This document shows, piece by piece, positions 1-6,975 of a stretch of DNA of 64,000 nucleotides. Position 1 is the stretch's first letter, and each line of letters starts with the position of its first letter. Location of the stretch: NCBI RefSeq assembly GCF_018861755.1, contig NZ_JAHLEF010000021.1:1-64000 (forward strand). Reading direction: 5' to 3'. The DNA is from Clostridium sp. CF012. GTDB taxonomy: Bacteria; Bacillota; Clostridia; Clostridiales; Clostridiaceae. A model generated the notes under the pieces. It ran no database searches. It was given only the letters and a program-made list of their open reading frames with translations, and had not been told where the DNA came from. The translations under genes were made by a program, and so were the position numbers.

Positions 1-14
1 AATTTATTACTCAT
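1..14 (-). CDS. 5' end of a gene running off the left edge
   Basis: An ATG at 14-12 opens a frame reading M-S-N-K before the window ends. A purine-rich ribosome site (GGTGGGG) lies about 5 bases upstream. A TATAAT box sits at 50-45, at a plausible distance for a promoter. Nothing can be said about the product. The start is inferred only from this spacing. Confidence 0.4.
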
Positions 15-58
15 TTCAACCCCACCATTTCCTGCTTTTTTTCTATTATACACAAAAA

Positions 59-104
59 TATCCTATAGGGTAGACTTTTTTTAAATTGTCTACTCTATAG
101 GATA
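59..104 (-). terminator. 17-bp stem-loop terminator after the EamA gene
   Basis: Two 17-base arms (59-75 and 88-104) pair with one mismatch around a 12-base loop. On the minus strand the stem is followed by a short T run. It lies about 90 bp past the EamA stop and just upstream of the TATAAT of the edge gene, so it could also act as an operator for that gene. Confidence 0.6.
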
Positions 105-191
105 CATTTTATTAGCTTAATCACCAGTGTTTTTTATAATTTAAGGAATTTCTAATTCGCAAATACCGTCAATCATTTCTGGAGTTTCCAT

Positions 192-1118
192 TTACTCTTC
201 CAGACTATCGTTTATACAGTTTAGCTTTTCATCCATATTTCCATTTTTTTCAACAAGAATTACTCCACGTCTATCAAAATTAATTATGAAAATAGAACCT
301 AAAGCCATTATAATACCCAATAGTTTAACTCCTAAAATCACTTCATTAAAAAATAAATATGAAATGATAACAGAAACCACGATTTCTAATGAACATATTA
401 TACCTGCTTTTGATGCTTCAACTCCATAAGATAAGCCAGTAATATACAAAATGTATGAAAGTACTGTTGGAATTAACCCGAGTCCTATAATGCTTGCTAC
501 TATAGGCAAACTATATTTTACATACAAAAGATTTAATGGGTTAGAAAATGGCACTAAAAATATCCACCCAAACAGAAAACTATATAAAATAATGGTTAAT
601 GGGTGGTAATCATTTATAATTGCTTTACTTATAATGGTAACTAAAGCATAAGTAAATCCTGCCCCTATTCCCAGTAAAACACCTACTGAATTGATATTTA
701 AAGTATCCAGTGAGCCCCCGGTAACAGTTAAAAAACAGCCTACAATACATAAAATAAGTGCAGAAATTTTAATTGGTGTTAGAGCTTCTTTATAAAACAT
801 CCTACCCATAATTATTAAAAAAATAGGCGCTGTATATAATAAAATAACTGCTGTAGATATAGTAGTCCTTTTGATGGTTTCAAAATATATCAAATTGAAA
901 AGCGCTTGCGAAAAAATACCGATTAAAGCTGTATACTTTAATCCCCTTTTATCAAGTTTTAATAATTTTTTATCTTTAAGTAAAATAAAGATAAACATTA
1001 TAAGACATCCTACAAATAGTCTACAAAACACCACAAGTTTCGGGTCAAATCCAAAGTTAAAAAATATTTTCCCAAACAAACCTACAGTTCCCCATAAGCT
1101 TCCTGCTAATGCAATCAT
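192..1118 (-). CDS. EamA/DMT-family transporter
   Basis: This is a roughly 308-residue, ten-helix membrane protein made of two EamA (DUF6) repeats. The N-terminal helix carries the usual ALAGSLWG motif, and each half has the Gly/Pro-rich helices of the drug/metabolite transporter superfamily. These proteins usually export amino acids or other small metabolites; the substrate cannot be told from sequence. The ATG at 1118 has an AAGGGG site six bases upstream. The frame stays open upstream and reads QQIKGYL, a typical EamA N-terminus, so a non-canonical AUU or AUA start near 1145 after a GGGGGG run is possible. Transcription probably starts from the conserved element at 1183-1225. Confidence 0.85.
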   Translation of the reverse strand: MIALAGSLWGTVGLFGKIFFNFGFDPKLVVFCRLFVGCLIMFIFILLKDKKLLKLDKRGLKYTALIGIFSQALFNLIYFETIKRTTISTAVILLYTAPIFLIIMGRMFYKEALTPIKISALILCIVGCFLTVTGGSLDTLNINSVGVLLGIGAGFTYALVTIISKAIINDYHPLTIILYSFLFGWIFLVPFSNPLNLLYVKYSLPIVASIIGLGLIPTVLSYILYITGLSYGVEASKAGIICSLEIVVSVIISYLFFNEVILGVKLLGIIMALGSIFIINFDRRGVILVEKNGNMDEKLNCINDSLEE

Positions 1119-1182
1119 TAAGTACCCCTTTATTTGCTGTATAATAAAACCCCCCTGAATAAAAGTTAATCGACTAACTCAA

Positions 1183-1225
1183 TTTATTATATGCTCTTTT
1201 CTTACCTTATGCACTATTTACTTAA
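1183..1225 (-). promoter_or_regulatory. Conserved promoter element, copy A
   Basis: Read on the minus strand this contains GTAAATAGTGCATAAGGTAA, an A-rich spacer and a TATAAT box at 1191-1186. The same arrangement recurs at 42991-43035 and 52602-52646. The position of the usual -35 box holds GTGCAT instead of TTGACA, which suggests dependence on an activator. It lies about 65 bp upstream of the EamA start. Confidence 0.6.
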
Positions 1226-1244
1226 GTAATATATAGTAAAGAAG

Positions 1245-2282
1245 CTATTCCATTTCAACAAGTTCGTATTGTTTACTACCTAAGCCTATTTTTTCTGCAT
1301 AATCAAGAGTAGCTCTTCCTCTTCTAAATACAGTTTTACCATTGTTTTTATCAAGAACATCAAGACAAGCTTTATCAATGGCTACTGGATCTATAGATGC
1401 AAATACTCCAACATCCTTTACTATTGGTTTCATATTATGACCATCACAATCACAGTTTCTAGTTATATTAAAAGCAAAGGTTATATATATATTATGCTTA
1501 TCCACTGTAGCTGCATAGGCATATTCTGCAAGCCGTTCATTAAAGGACTTAGAAATTGAAGCAAACCAACTATTGGAGATAGCACCATAGGGACATACTG
1601 CCATACAAGAAGCACAACCAATACATTTGTCCTTATGGATTTTTGCTTTTTTATCCACAGTTATTGCATTCTCTGGACATATTTTTGCACAGGCATTGCA
1701 AGCCTTACACTTAAAAGAGCTTATCTTAGGTATTGAGTTTGCATGTTGTGCAAGTTTTCCACCTCTTGATGCACAGCCCATTCCAAGTTGTTTTATAGCG
1801 CCACCAAATCCAGCAAGTGCATGCCCTTTAAAATGACTTATAACAATTAGTTGTTTTTTATTAGCAATTTCTTTTCCTATTTTACACTTATTAAAATTCT
1901 TTTTATTAATCTCAATCTCTTCAAACGCTTCTCCATGTTCTCCATCTGCTATTATTATAGGAATCTCTATAAAGCCATGCTCCTTAGCAAGCTTTAAATG
2001 CTTTTCTTTTGTAGTTCTTTCTCCTCTATATAGAACATTGGTCTCTATATATGCGCTATCTATATTTTTTTCTTTTAAATAATTTACTATTCCAGAAAAG
2101 TTTTTAGGTCCTATAAAAGTCTTATTTCCCTTTTCCCCAAAATGAACTTTAAGTGGTATAAACTTTTCAAGACCTATACTTTCTTCTTCTACAAGCTTTT
2201 TTAATAGTTTACTAGCAGCATTACTTATCTCTTCAGTTTTGGAATACGAATCGATAGCCTTAAAATAAACCTTATTCACCAC
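1245..2282 (-). CDS. DUF362 protein with two 4Fe-4S clusters
   Basis: This 345-residue cytoplasmic protein has a DUF362 body with a ferredoxin module inserted in the middle. The module has two CxxCxxCxxxCP clusters (CKACNACAKICP and CIGCASCMAVCP) at about residues 193-232. Family members are iron-sulfur proteins of unknown function, often beside redox enzymes. Two adjacent GTG codons (2282 and 2279) can serve as start, with AGAGGGG 9-12 bases upstream. It is the third gene of a minus-strand run after the EFR1 and MarR genes, 50 bp from MarR, so it is probably cotranscribed and controlled by that MarR. Confidence 0.85.
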   Translation of the reverse strand: MVNKVYFKAIDSYSKTEEISNAASKLLKKLVEEESIGLEKFIPLKVHFGEKGNKTFIGPKNFSGIVNYLKEKNIDSAYIETNVLYRGERTTKEKHLKLAKEHGFIEIPIIIADGEHGEAFEEIEINKKNFNKCKIGKEIANKKQLIVISHFKGHALAGFGGAIKQLGMGCASRGGKLAQHANSIPKISSFKCKACNACAKICPENAITVDKKAKIHKDKCIGCASCMAVCPYGAISNSWFASISKSFNERLAEYAYAATVDKHNIYITFAFNITRNCDCDGHNMKPIVKDVGVFASIDPVAIDKACLDVLDKNNGKTVFRRGRATLDYAEKIGLGSKQYELVEME

Positions 2283-2332
2283 GAATACCCGCCCCTCTTT
2301 AATTTAAAATTATTCCCTAATAAATTAAATTT

Positions 2333-2767
2333 TCATTTCTTTTCTTTATTTAAAATTGAGCTAAGCTCCTCTAATACCGAAATCATTCTCTCCGCCTTTT
2401 GGGGCTCCAGTCCCCCAACAACTACAGCCTCAAATCTATCATTAATACCAGCTACATCAATGCATTTTAAGCACTTCGTAGATATAGATAAATTAACCAT
2501 TCTTCTGTTTTCTTTTGGAATTTCCCGGGCAACATATTCTCTATTTACAAGTCCTTCTACTATCCTTGAAACTGAGCTTTTAGGTAGCTCTATTTTTTCA
2601 CTAAGTTCATTCAAAGACAGCGTTTTATTTTCATACAACTCAAGCATTATCATCATTTCAGGAATTGTAAGTTCAAATTCTTGTGAAATTAATTTTAAAC
2701 ATCCCTGAATGGATTTAAATAGTGAAATTAGTTTTTCCGCACAACCACCTGAATAGCACATAATCAC
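2333..2767 (-). CDS. MarR-family transcriptional regulator
   Basis: This 144-residue winged-helix protein has the MarR layout: a dimer helix, then the recognition segment LSEKIELPKSSVSRIVEGLV, then the wing with REIPKENRRMV. Cysteines near the N-terminus (residues 4 and 9) and in a CLKC motif (about residues 98-101) could sense redox state or metal. That is an inference, but it fits a neighbour set of iron-sulfur proteins. It starts 8 bp after the EFR1 gene. A perfect palindrome over the operon promoter (3593-3614) is the likely operator, so the gene would be autoregulated. Confidence 0.85.
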   Translation of the reverse strand: MIMCYSGGCAEKLISLFKSIQGCLKLISQEFELTIPEMMIMLELYENKTLSLNELSEKIELPKSSVSRIVEGLVNREYVAREIPKENRRMVNLSISTKCLKCIDVAGINDRFEAVVVGGLEPQKAERMISVLEELSSILNKEKK

Positions 2768-2775
2768 ACTTCCCT

Positions 2776-3552
2776 TTACTTATGAAATATTTCCGTTACC
2801 AATATATCTGGATGATGATACCGACCTCTATTTATTGTTACTTTTTTATATTGTATTGATTTTTGTGGACACCACTGCATACAGGCAACGCATTGTTCAC
2901 ATTTATGTAGCCATTGAGGTTTACCCTCATTCATTTTTATATTATTAGCAGGACACACCTTTGAACATATACCACAACCATTACATTTCTCGTCTGTCCA
3001 GAAATTTTTATCTTTTTCATAAGGTTTAAAGCTAGTATAAAGCACACCACCAACAGCTTTCATTATACTTTCGCCTACCCCGGTGAATTTTACTATTTCA
3101 TTATTGTTAATACTTCTAACAATTTCAGTGATTTTTCCACCTTCATTTTTAAAATCCTTCTTTTGTTTTTCCTCTGAGTAAGGTGGATACATTACTTGAT
3201 AATTTCCTGGCATCTTAACTTTAAACGCTGCTGAAAGCTTGATCCCCTTGTGATTTAACAACTTTTCTAATTGGAAAATAGATGCGCCTGCTGCCAGACC
3301 AAATGTTACAATTATAAAAACATAGGCATCTTTTGGAATTTCAATTTTTTCAACAAACTCTTTAACTAGGAGAGGCATTCCAGAATTATATACAGGAAAG
3401 ACAATTCCAATTTTATTCCCCGCTACGTGATTATTCACCACAGAATTTCTGCAAATTTGTATAATCTCTGTATCTTTTAATTTAGCTGAAATATCCTTTG
3501 TTACCTTTAAAGAATTCCCCGTACCACTAAAATAGTAAATTGTTGTCTTCAT
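2776..3552 (-). CDS. EFR1-type flavodoxin/ferredoxin fusion protein
   Basis: The N-terminus is flavodoxin-like, with the FMN-phosphate loop YYFSGTGNS at residues 5-13. The C-terminus has two 4Fe-4S motifs (CNGCGICSKVCP and CEQCVACMQWCP). This architecture is the EFR1 family of clostridial electron carriers. I chose ATG 3552, giving 258 residues, because AGGGGTG lies 8 bases upstream and the flavodoxin strand begins at once. A longer reading to 3603 has no ribosome site. It is the first gene of the EFR1-MarR-DUF362 operon, with promoter and operator directly upstream. Confidence 0.85.
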   Translation of the reverse strand: MKTTIYYFSGTGNSLKVTKDISAKLKDTEIIQICRNSVVNNHVAGNKIGIVFPVYNSGMPLLVKEFVEKIEIPKDAYVFIIVTFGLAAGASIFQLEKLLNHKGIKLSAAFKVKMPGNYQVMYPPYSEEKQKKDFKNEGGKITEIVRSINNNEIVKFTGVGESIMKAVGGVLYTSFKPYEKDKNFWTDEKCNGCGICSKVCPANNIKMNEGKPQWLHKCEQCVACMQWCPQKSIQYKKVTINRGRYHHPDILVTEIFHK

Positions 3553-3592
3553 AGAAAAAACACCCCTATACACAATATTATTTTCATAAAAA

Positions 3593-3614
3593 AATAGTTC
3601 CATTTGGAACTATT
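3593..3614 (-). promoter_or_regulatory. Palindromic operator, probably for the MarR protein
   Basis: The perfect 9-bp arms AATAGTTCC and GGAACTATT flank a 4-bp AT centre. It lies 13 bp downstream of the -10 box, at or just after the expected transcription start, where a bound dimer would block RNA polymerase. The only regulator in this operon is the MarR protein, whose family binds palindromes of about this size. Confidence 0.6.
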
Positions 3615-3626
3615 CCATTGTATATA

Positions 3627-3655
3627 ATATTATTGTAAATCATTATCACTGTCAA
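3627..3655 (-). promoter_or_regulatory. Sigma-A promoter of the EFR1-MarR-DUF362 operon
   Basis: A consensus TTGACA at 3655-3650 and TAATAT at 3632-3627 are separated by 17 bp. Confidence 0.7.
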
Positions 3656-3674
3656 GTAATTAGCAAAATAAAAA

Positions 3675-3700
3675 AACGTATTTGATTTTTCAAATACGTT
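3675..3700 (-). terminator. Terminator after the APC permease gene
   Basis: An 11-bp perfect stem with a 4-base loop is followed on the minus strand by a run of seven T residues. It can fold on both strands. Confidence 0.75.
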
Positions 3701-3720
3701 TTCTATTTGTTAAAGCATGC

Positions 3721-3750
3721 ACTCCCACTTATAGAAATGGGAGACTTCCC
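3721..3750 (-). mobile_element. Possible IS200/IS605-type right-end remnant
   Basis: On the minus strand, just after the permease stop codon, the sequence reads GGGAAGTCTCCCA, a short loop, then GTGGGAG. It forms a hairpin with CTCCCA/TGGGAG arms. A GAAGTCTCCCA hairpin of this form is, from memory, typical of the right ends of clostridial IS605-type elements and of the 3' end of TnpB-associated guide RNA. No transposase or tnpB frame is adjacent, so at most a remnant is present. Confidence 0.3.
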
Positions 3751-3763
3751 TTCTAAAATGTCG

Positions 3764-5185
3764 TTAAACTTTGATCTTACCAGTAACTGCTGCTACTGTC
3801 ATAACTATTGCCAATATAATCATTGCTGTCATTGCTACCTTTTCTCTATGAGTAATAGCTTCATTTTTTTCTCTTTTGGCTCTTAAATAAAAACCTATAC
3901 CAATTGCATAAATTATGGATGCTAGCCCTAAATACCCAATTCCTACTGCATATATAACATAAATTGAATATATACATGCAAGTATCGCTATAAGTTTTTC
4001 CTTAAAATAACCACGTTCTTTACTATATACCTTAAATGCAAACATAGAAGATAATAAATATGGTATTAATATATTAGTTGTACCTATATGTGTGGCAACA
4101 TAATAAGCCTTTTGTAGTGCTGGTGAAAGCATTGCAAGCATTCCTACTTGTGTTGCTATCATTGAAAATAAAAAAGCATTAATAGGTACATTTTTATCAT
4201 TATTTACTTTAAACCACTTTGGCATTAAGCCATCCTGTGCTGCTGGAATATAGAGAATTTCTGTGGTTAGCAAAAGCCAGCAAAGCAAAGCACCCATAAC
4301 AGAAATTAAAATTCCAACTTTAACTATAATCCCTCCTGCACTTCCCAATGCAGTTTGTGCGAGTACTGCTGCCAGTGGTGTTTGTGCTGCAATTAAATCC
4401 TTAGCTGGTATAATACCCATTGACAAGACAGATATTGCCACATAAAGTATTGCTGTAATAACAAGTGAAATTATTGTTCCTTTACCAACAGATATTTGTG
4501 ATTCCGCTCTTTGAGACAAAACTACTAAACCTTCTACACCTACGAAGCACCATAAAATCGTTCCCATGGCACCACTTATCTGTTTACCTAAACTAGCGGT
4601 CTCACCACTGGATGCTAAAATTGTTTGCCAATTCGTCACATTAAATATTCCTATTTTAAAAGCTGAAAACCCAAAAATTATCACTAAACATAGCGGTATA
4701 ACTTTAGCGATTGTAACTATTAAATTCAGTATTCCAGCTTGTCTAATGCCTCTTTTTATTACAAAATAGTATATCCACAAAATAATAGAAGCGAGTACAA
4801 ATGCTAAAATAGGAGGCATAGTATAACCTTCTCCAATTAAACTATTAATAGTCTTGAAAATTAAAATAATAAATGCAATGTTTCCAAGAAAAGAACTTGT
4901 AAAGTACCCCCAAGCTGAATTGAAGCCTACGAAATCACCAAACCCTTCTTTGGCATAGGAATAAATTCCACCTTGTAATTCCGGTCTTTTATTTGAAAGC
5001 ATGTAAAATACCAATCCTATCATTATTACGCCAAAAACTCCAATACCCCACGAAATAAGAACCGCCATAGGATTTGTTGTTGTTATTAGGTCTGTAGGGC
5101 TATTAAAAATACCTGATGCAATCATAGTACCTATTCCTAAAGCCACAAGTAACCCAAGTCCTAATTTCTTATTATCTTCTGCCAT
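3764..5185 (-). CDS. APC-superfamily basic amino acid/polyamine antiporter-type permease
   Basis: This 473-residue membrane protein has about 12 helices and the APC signature GIGTMIASGIFNSP in helix 1, where substrate carboxyl and amino groups bind. Overall it resembles the arginine/ornithine- and lysine-type APA antiporters (helix 3 with GFNSAWGYF). That subclass call is an inference. The start ATG 5185 has GGAGGAG upstream. It is monocistronic: a promoter lies about 285 bp upstream with a long leader, and a hairpin terminator follows the stop. Confidence 0.8.
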   Translation of the reverse strand: MAEDNKKLGLGLLVALGIGTMIASGIFNSPTDLITTTNPMAVLISWGIGVFGVIMIGLVFYMLSNKRPELQGGIYSYAKEGFGDFVGFNSAWGYFTSSFLGNIAFIILIFKTINSLIGEGYTMPPILAFVLASIILWIYYFVIKRGIRQAGILNLIVTIAKVIPLCLVIIFGFSAFKIGIFNVTNWQTILASSGETASLGKQISGAMGTILWCFVGVEGLVVLSQRAESQISVGKGTIISLVITAILYVAISVLSMGIIPAKDLIAAQTPLAAVLAQTALGSAGGIIVKVGILISVMGALLCWLLLTTEILYIPAAQDGLMPKWFKVNNDKNVPINAFLFSMIATQVGMLAMLSPALQKAYYVATHIGTTNILIPYLLSSMFAFKVYSKERGYFKEKLIAILACIYSIYVIYAVGIGYLGLASIIYAIGIGFYLRAKREKNEAITHREKVAMTAMIILAIVMTVAAVTGKIKV

Positions 5186-5701
5186 TATAAAAACTCCTCC
5201 TTCAATACGAAACTATTTATTTCAATTTGCTAATTTTTCTCCATATCCAAACCCAAACTTTATTAGCTCCATGACAATAGTCCCTATGATAGTTTCTCCG
5301 GTTTAACCTATTTCATTCTAAAAATACAATATCACCTTGACCCCAATGCCAAAACTTTAGCAAGGTTTTAAGCTATTTTTTAATAAAAAAATAATGATCC
5401 TCTCTTTCTGAAATAATCGTTGTATCTGAACCAAACAAAATTCAAAGTAAGGCGTCATTATTAGGATTATTATATCATTATTTGTCGAATATATTCAACT
5501 AATACTTACTGTATATCTACTTTATATTCCCTCCCACTACTCTTAACCAGAATCTTCACATAAGTCACTATCTCCAATTTGAGGTGTGCTATAGTTTCAT
5601 GGCTTAACACGGTATATTTTTAAAGCAAAAACAGAGCAACAATAATTGTTGCTCTGCATTTGTAATACTTATATTATTAAAATTATTTTTATGCATATAA
5701 T
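5186..5701. other. Intergenic region with long leader of the permease gene
   Basis: A promoter (TTGAAT at 5498-5493, 18 bp, TATAAT at 5474-5469) reads into the minus-strand permease, implying a leader of about 280 nt. I recognise no T-box, lysine or other riboswitch motif in it. Short minus-strand stretches look protein-like (for example ELIKFGFGYGEKLAN ending near 5222, and WGQGDIVFLE) but sit in different frames. The leader may therefore be a decayed gene. Confidence 0.5.
5632..5656 (-). terminator. Terminator after the VOC gene
   Basis: An 11-bp perfect stem (CAGAGCAACAA and its complement) with a 3-base loop is followed by TTTTTG on the minus strand. Confidence 0.8.
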
Positions 5702-6082
5702 TTAAATTTCAAAACCTTCTATTAACTCTATAGCTACGCCATTTGGATCTTTTATAAATAACATTTTAATTCCTTCAGGAGTTTCAATTAATTCTGAAAT
5801 AAACTCAACATTATTTTCTTTAAGAATACTAACAAGATTCTTCAAGTTATCTACTGCTATACAAACTGCCTTTAGAGCATGAGCTCCAGTTGGAGTTTCT
5901 TTTAAAGCATTAGCATTTTCAGCAAGCTGAATAATTCCGCCACCTTCCCCTTGAACAAAAACAAATTTCATTTCTGGATTTGGACTAAACCTCTTGACTT
6001 CTTTAAAACACAATATTTTTGTATAGAAATCAACTGATTCCTCTAAATCTTTAACTTCGATAGTAGTAAAAGCAACTTTCAT
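5702..6082 (-). CDS. VOC (glyoxalase/bleomycin-resistance fold) protein
   Basis: This 126-residue protein has two babab repeats of the vicinal-oxygen-chelate fold: VEDSVDFY-like text at the N-terminus and FIKDPNGVAIELIE at the C-terminus. It is close to lactoylglutathione-lyase-like proteins. The usual first metal histidine (HTTI in glyoxalase I) is FTTI here, while the final glutamate of IELIE is present, so glyoxalase activity is uncertain. GGAGGGG lies upstream of ATG 6082. It is a single-gene unit with its own terminator. Confidence 0.8.
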   Translation of the reverse strand: MKVAFTTIEVKDLEESVDFYTKILCFKEVKRFSPNPEMKFVFVQGEGGGIIQLAENANALKETPTGAHALKAVCIAVDNLKNLVSILKENNVEFISELIETPEGIKMLFIKDPNGVAIELIEGFEI

Positions 6083-6172
6083 AAAAACCCCTCCATATAT
6101 TCTAATTATTAGCTTAAGTATAAACCAATATTAAAACATTTGCCACATACAACTCCCTAAATTTATTATACA

Positions 6173-6850
6173 TCAACTAACACTTGAGTCTTTTTTCTTG
6201 TATGCTAACTTGTTTTTTATAATTTTTACATAATCATCAATAAATCTATGTTGAACTTTTCTAACATCAAATTTAAATATTTTAAAGGCAAACTGAACAA
6301 AGTAGCCTCCCCCAATAACCATAATTAGCGTTCCAAAACCTACAGTTCCCCCTAAGAAATAACCAACAACTAATACTGTAAACTCAATAAAATTTCTAAT
6401 AAATCTCACAGATTTCCCGGTTTTTTTAGTTAGTGATACCATTAAGCCATCTCTAGGTCCAGAACCGAGCCCTGCGCTAATATAAAAATAACTAGCAATC
6501 CCTATAATAAACATTCCAAGGAACATCATTATTACTCTTGCTATTATATTATTAAAAATAGGCAGTAAATGATTAAGCATCAATAAGTCCATAAAGATAC
6601 CTATAAACAACATATTGAATATAGTGCCCAGTCCAACTTTCTCCCCCAGTACCCAGTCTAATATTACAATCAAGAGTCCAACTATAATACTTGCTTGTCC
6701 CATTGTAATATCTGTGAGCTTTGATACTCCTTGGTGAAAAACATCCCAGGGAGATAATCCTAGACTTGCATTAATAGTGAAAACTATACCAACTGCGTAT
6801 AGAAAAAGACCCATAAATAATCTTACCAAAGTTAATAGTGATTTTTTCAT
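6173..6850 (-). CDS. YczE/YyaS/YitT-family membrane protein
   Basis: This 225-residue protein has five to six predicted helices. It shows the family hallmarks SLGLSPWDVFHQGVS near the N-terminus and the related AGLGSGPRDGLMVSLTKKTG in the second half, an internal duplication typical of COG2364. Function is unknown. Bacillus YczE has been linked to lipopeptide production, which cannot be transferred here. The ribosome site TAGGGGG precedes ATG 6850. No terminator is obvious downstream. Confidence 0.8.
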   Translation of the reverse strand: MKKSLLTLVRLFMGLFLYAVGIVFTINASLGLSPWDVFHQGVSKLTDITMGQASIIVGLLIVILDWVLGEKVGLGTIFNMLFIGIFMDLLMLNHLLPIFNNIIARVIMMFLGMFIIGIASYFYISAGLGSGPRDGLMVSLTKKTGKSVRFIRNFIEFTVLVVGYFLGGTVGFGTLIMVIGGGYFVQFAFKIFKFDVRKVQHRFIDDYVKIIKNKLAYKKKDSSVS

Positions 6851-6918
6851 TTGTGAAACCCCCTATTTTAACATAATGCACAATATAATTATAAGACAAT
6901 TATGTATATTAGCAAAGA

Positions 6919-6958
6919 AAAAAGAGTGAAATATATCCCTATATATTTCACTCTTTTT
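6919..6958 (-). terminator. Strong bidirectional hairpin after the amidase gene
   Basis: Near-perfect arms of about 17 bp surround a 4-base loop, with T runs on both strands. It terminates the amidase transcript before the YczE gene. Confidence 0.85.
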
Positions 6959-6975
6959 TACAATACCAAATAACT

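Noticed and set aside
871-1158. Plus-strand frame of 95 codons opposite the EamA gene
   Set aside because: It is antisense to a clear transporter gene, has no ribosome site and no recognisable domain.
5186-5480. T-box or lysine riboswitch in the permease leader
   Set aside because: No T-box AGGGTGGNACCGCG sequence, specifier loop or lysine-riboswitch core motif was found on reading the strand.
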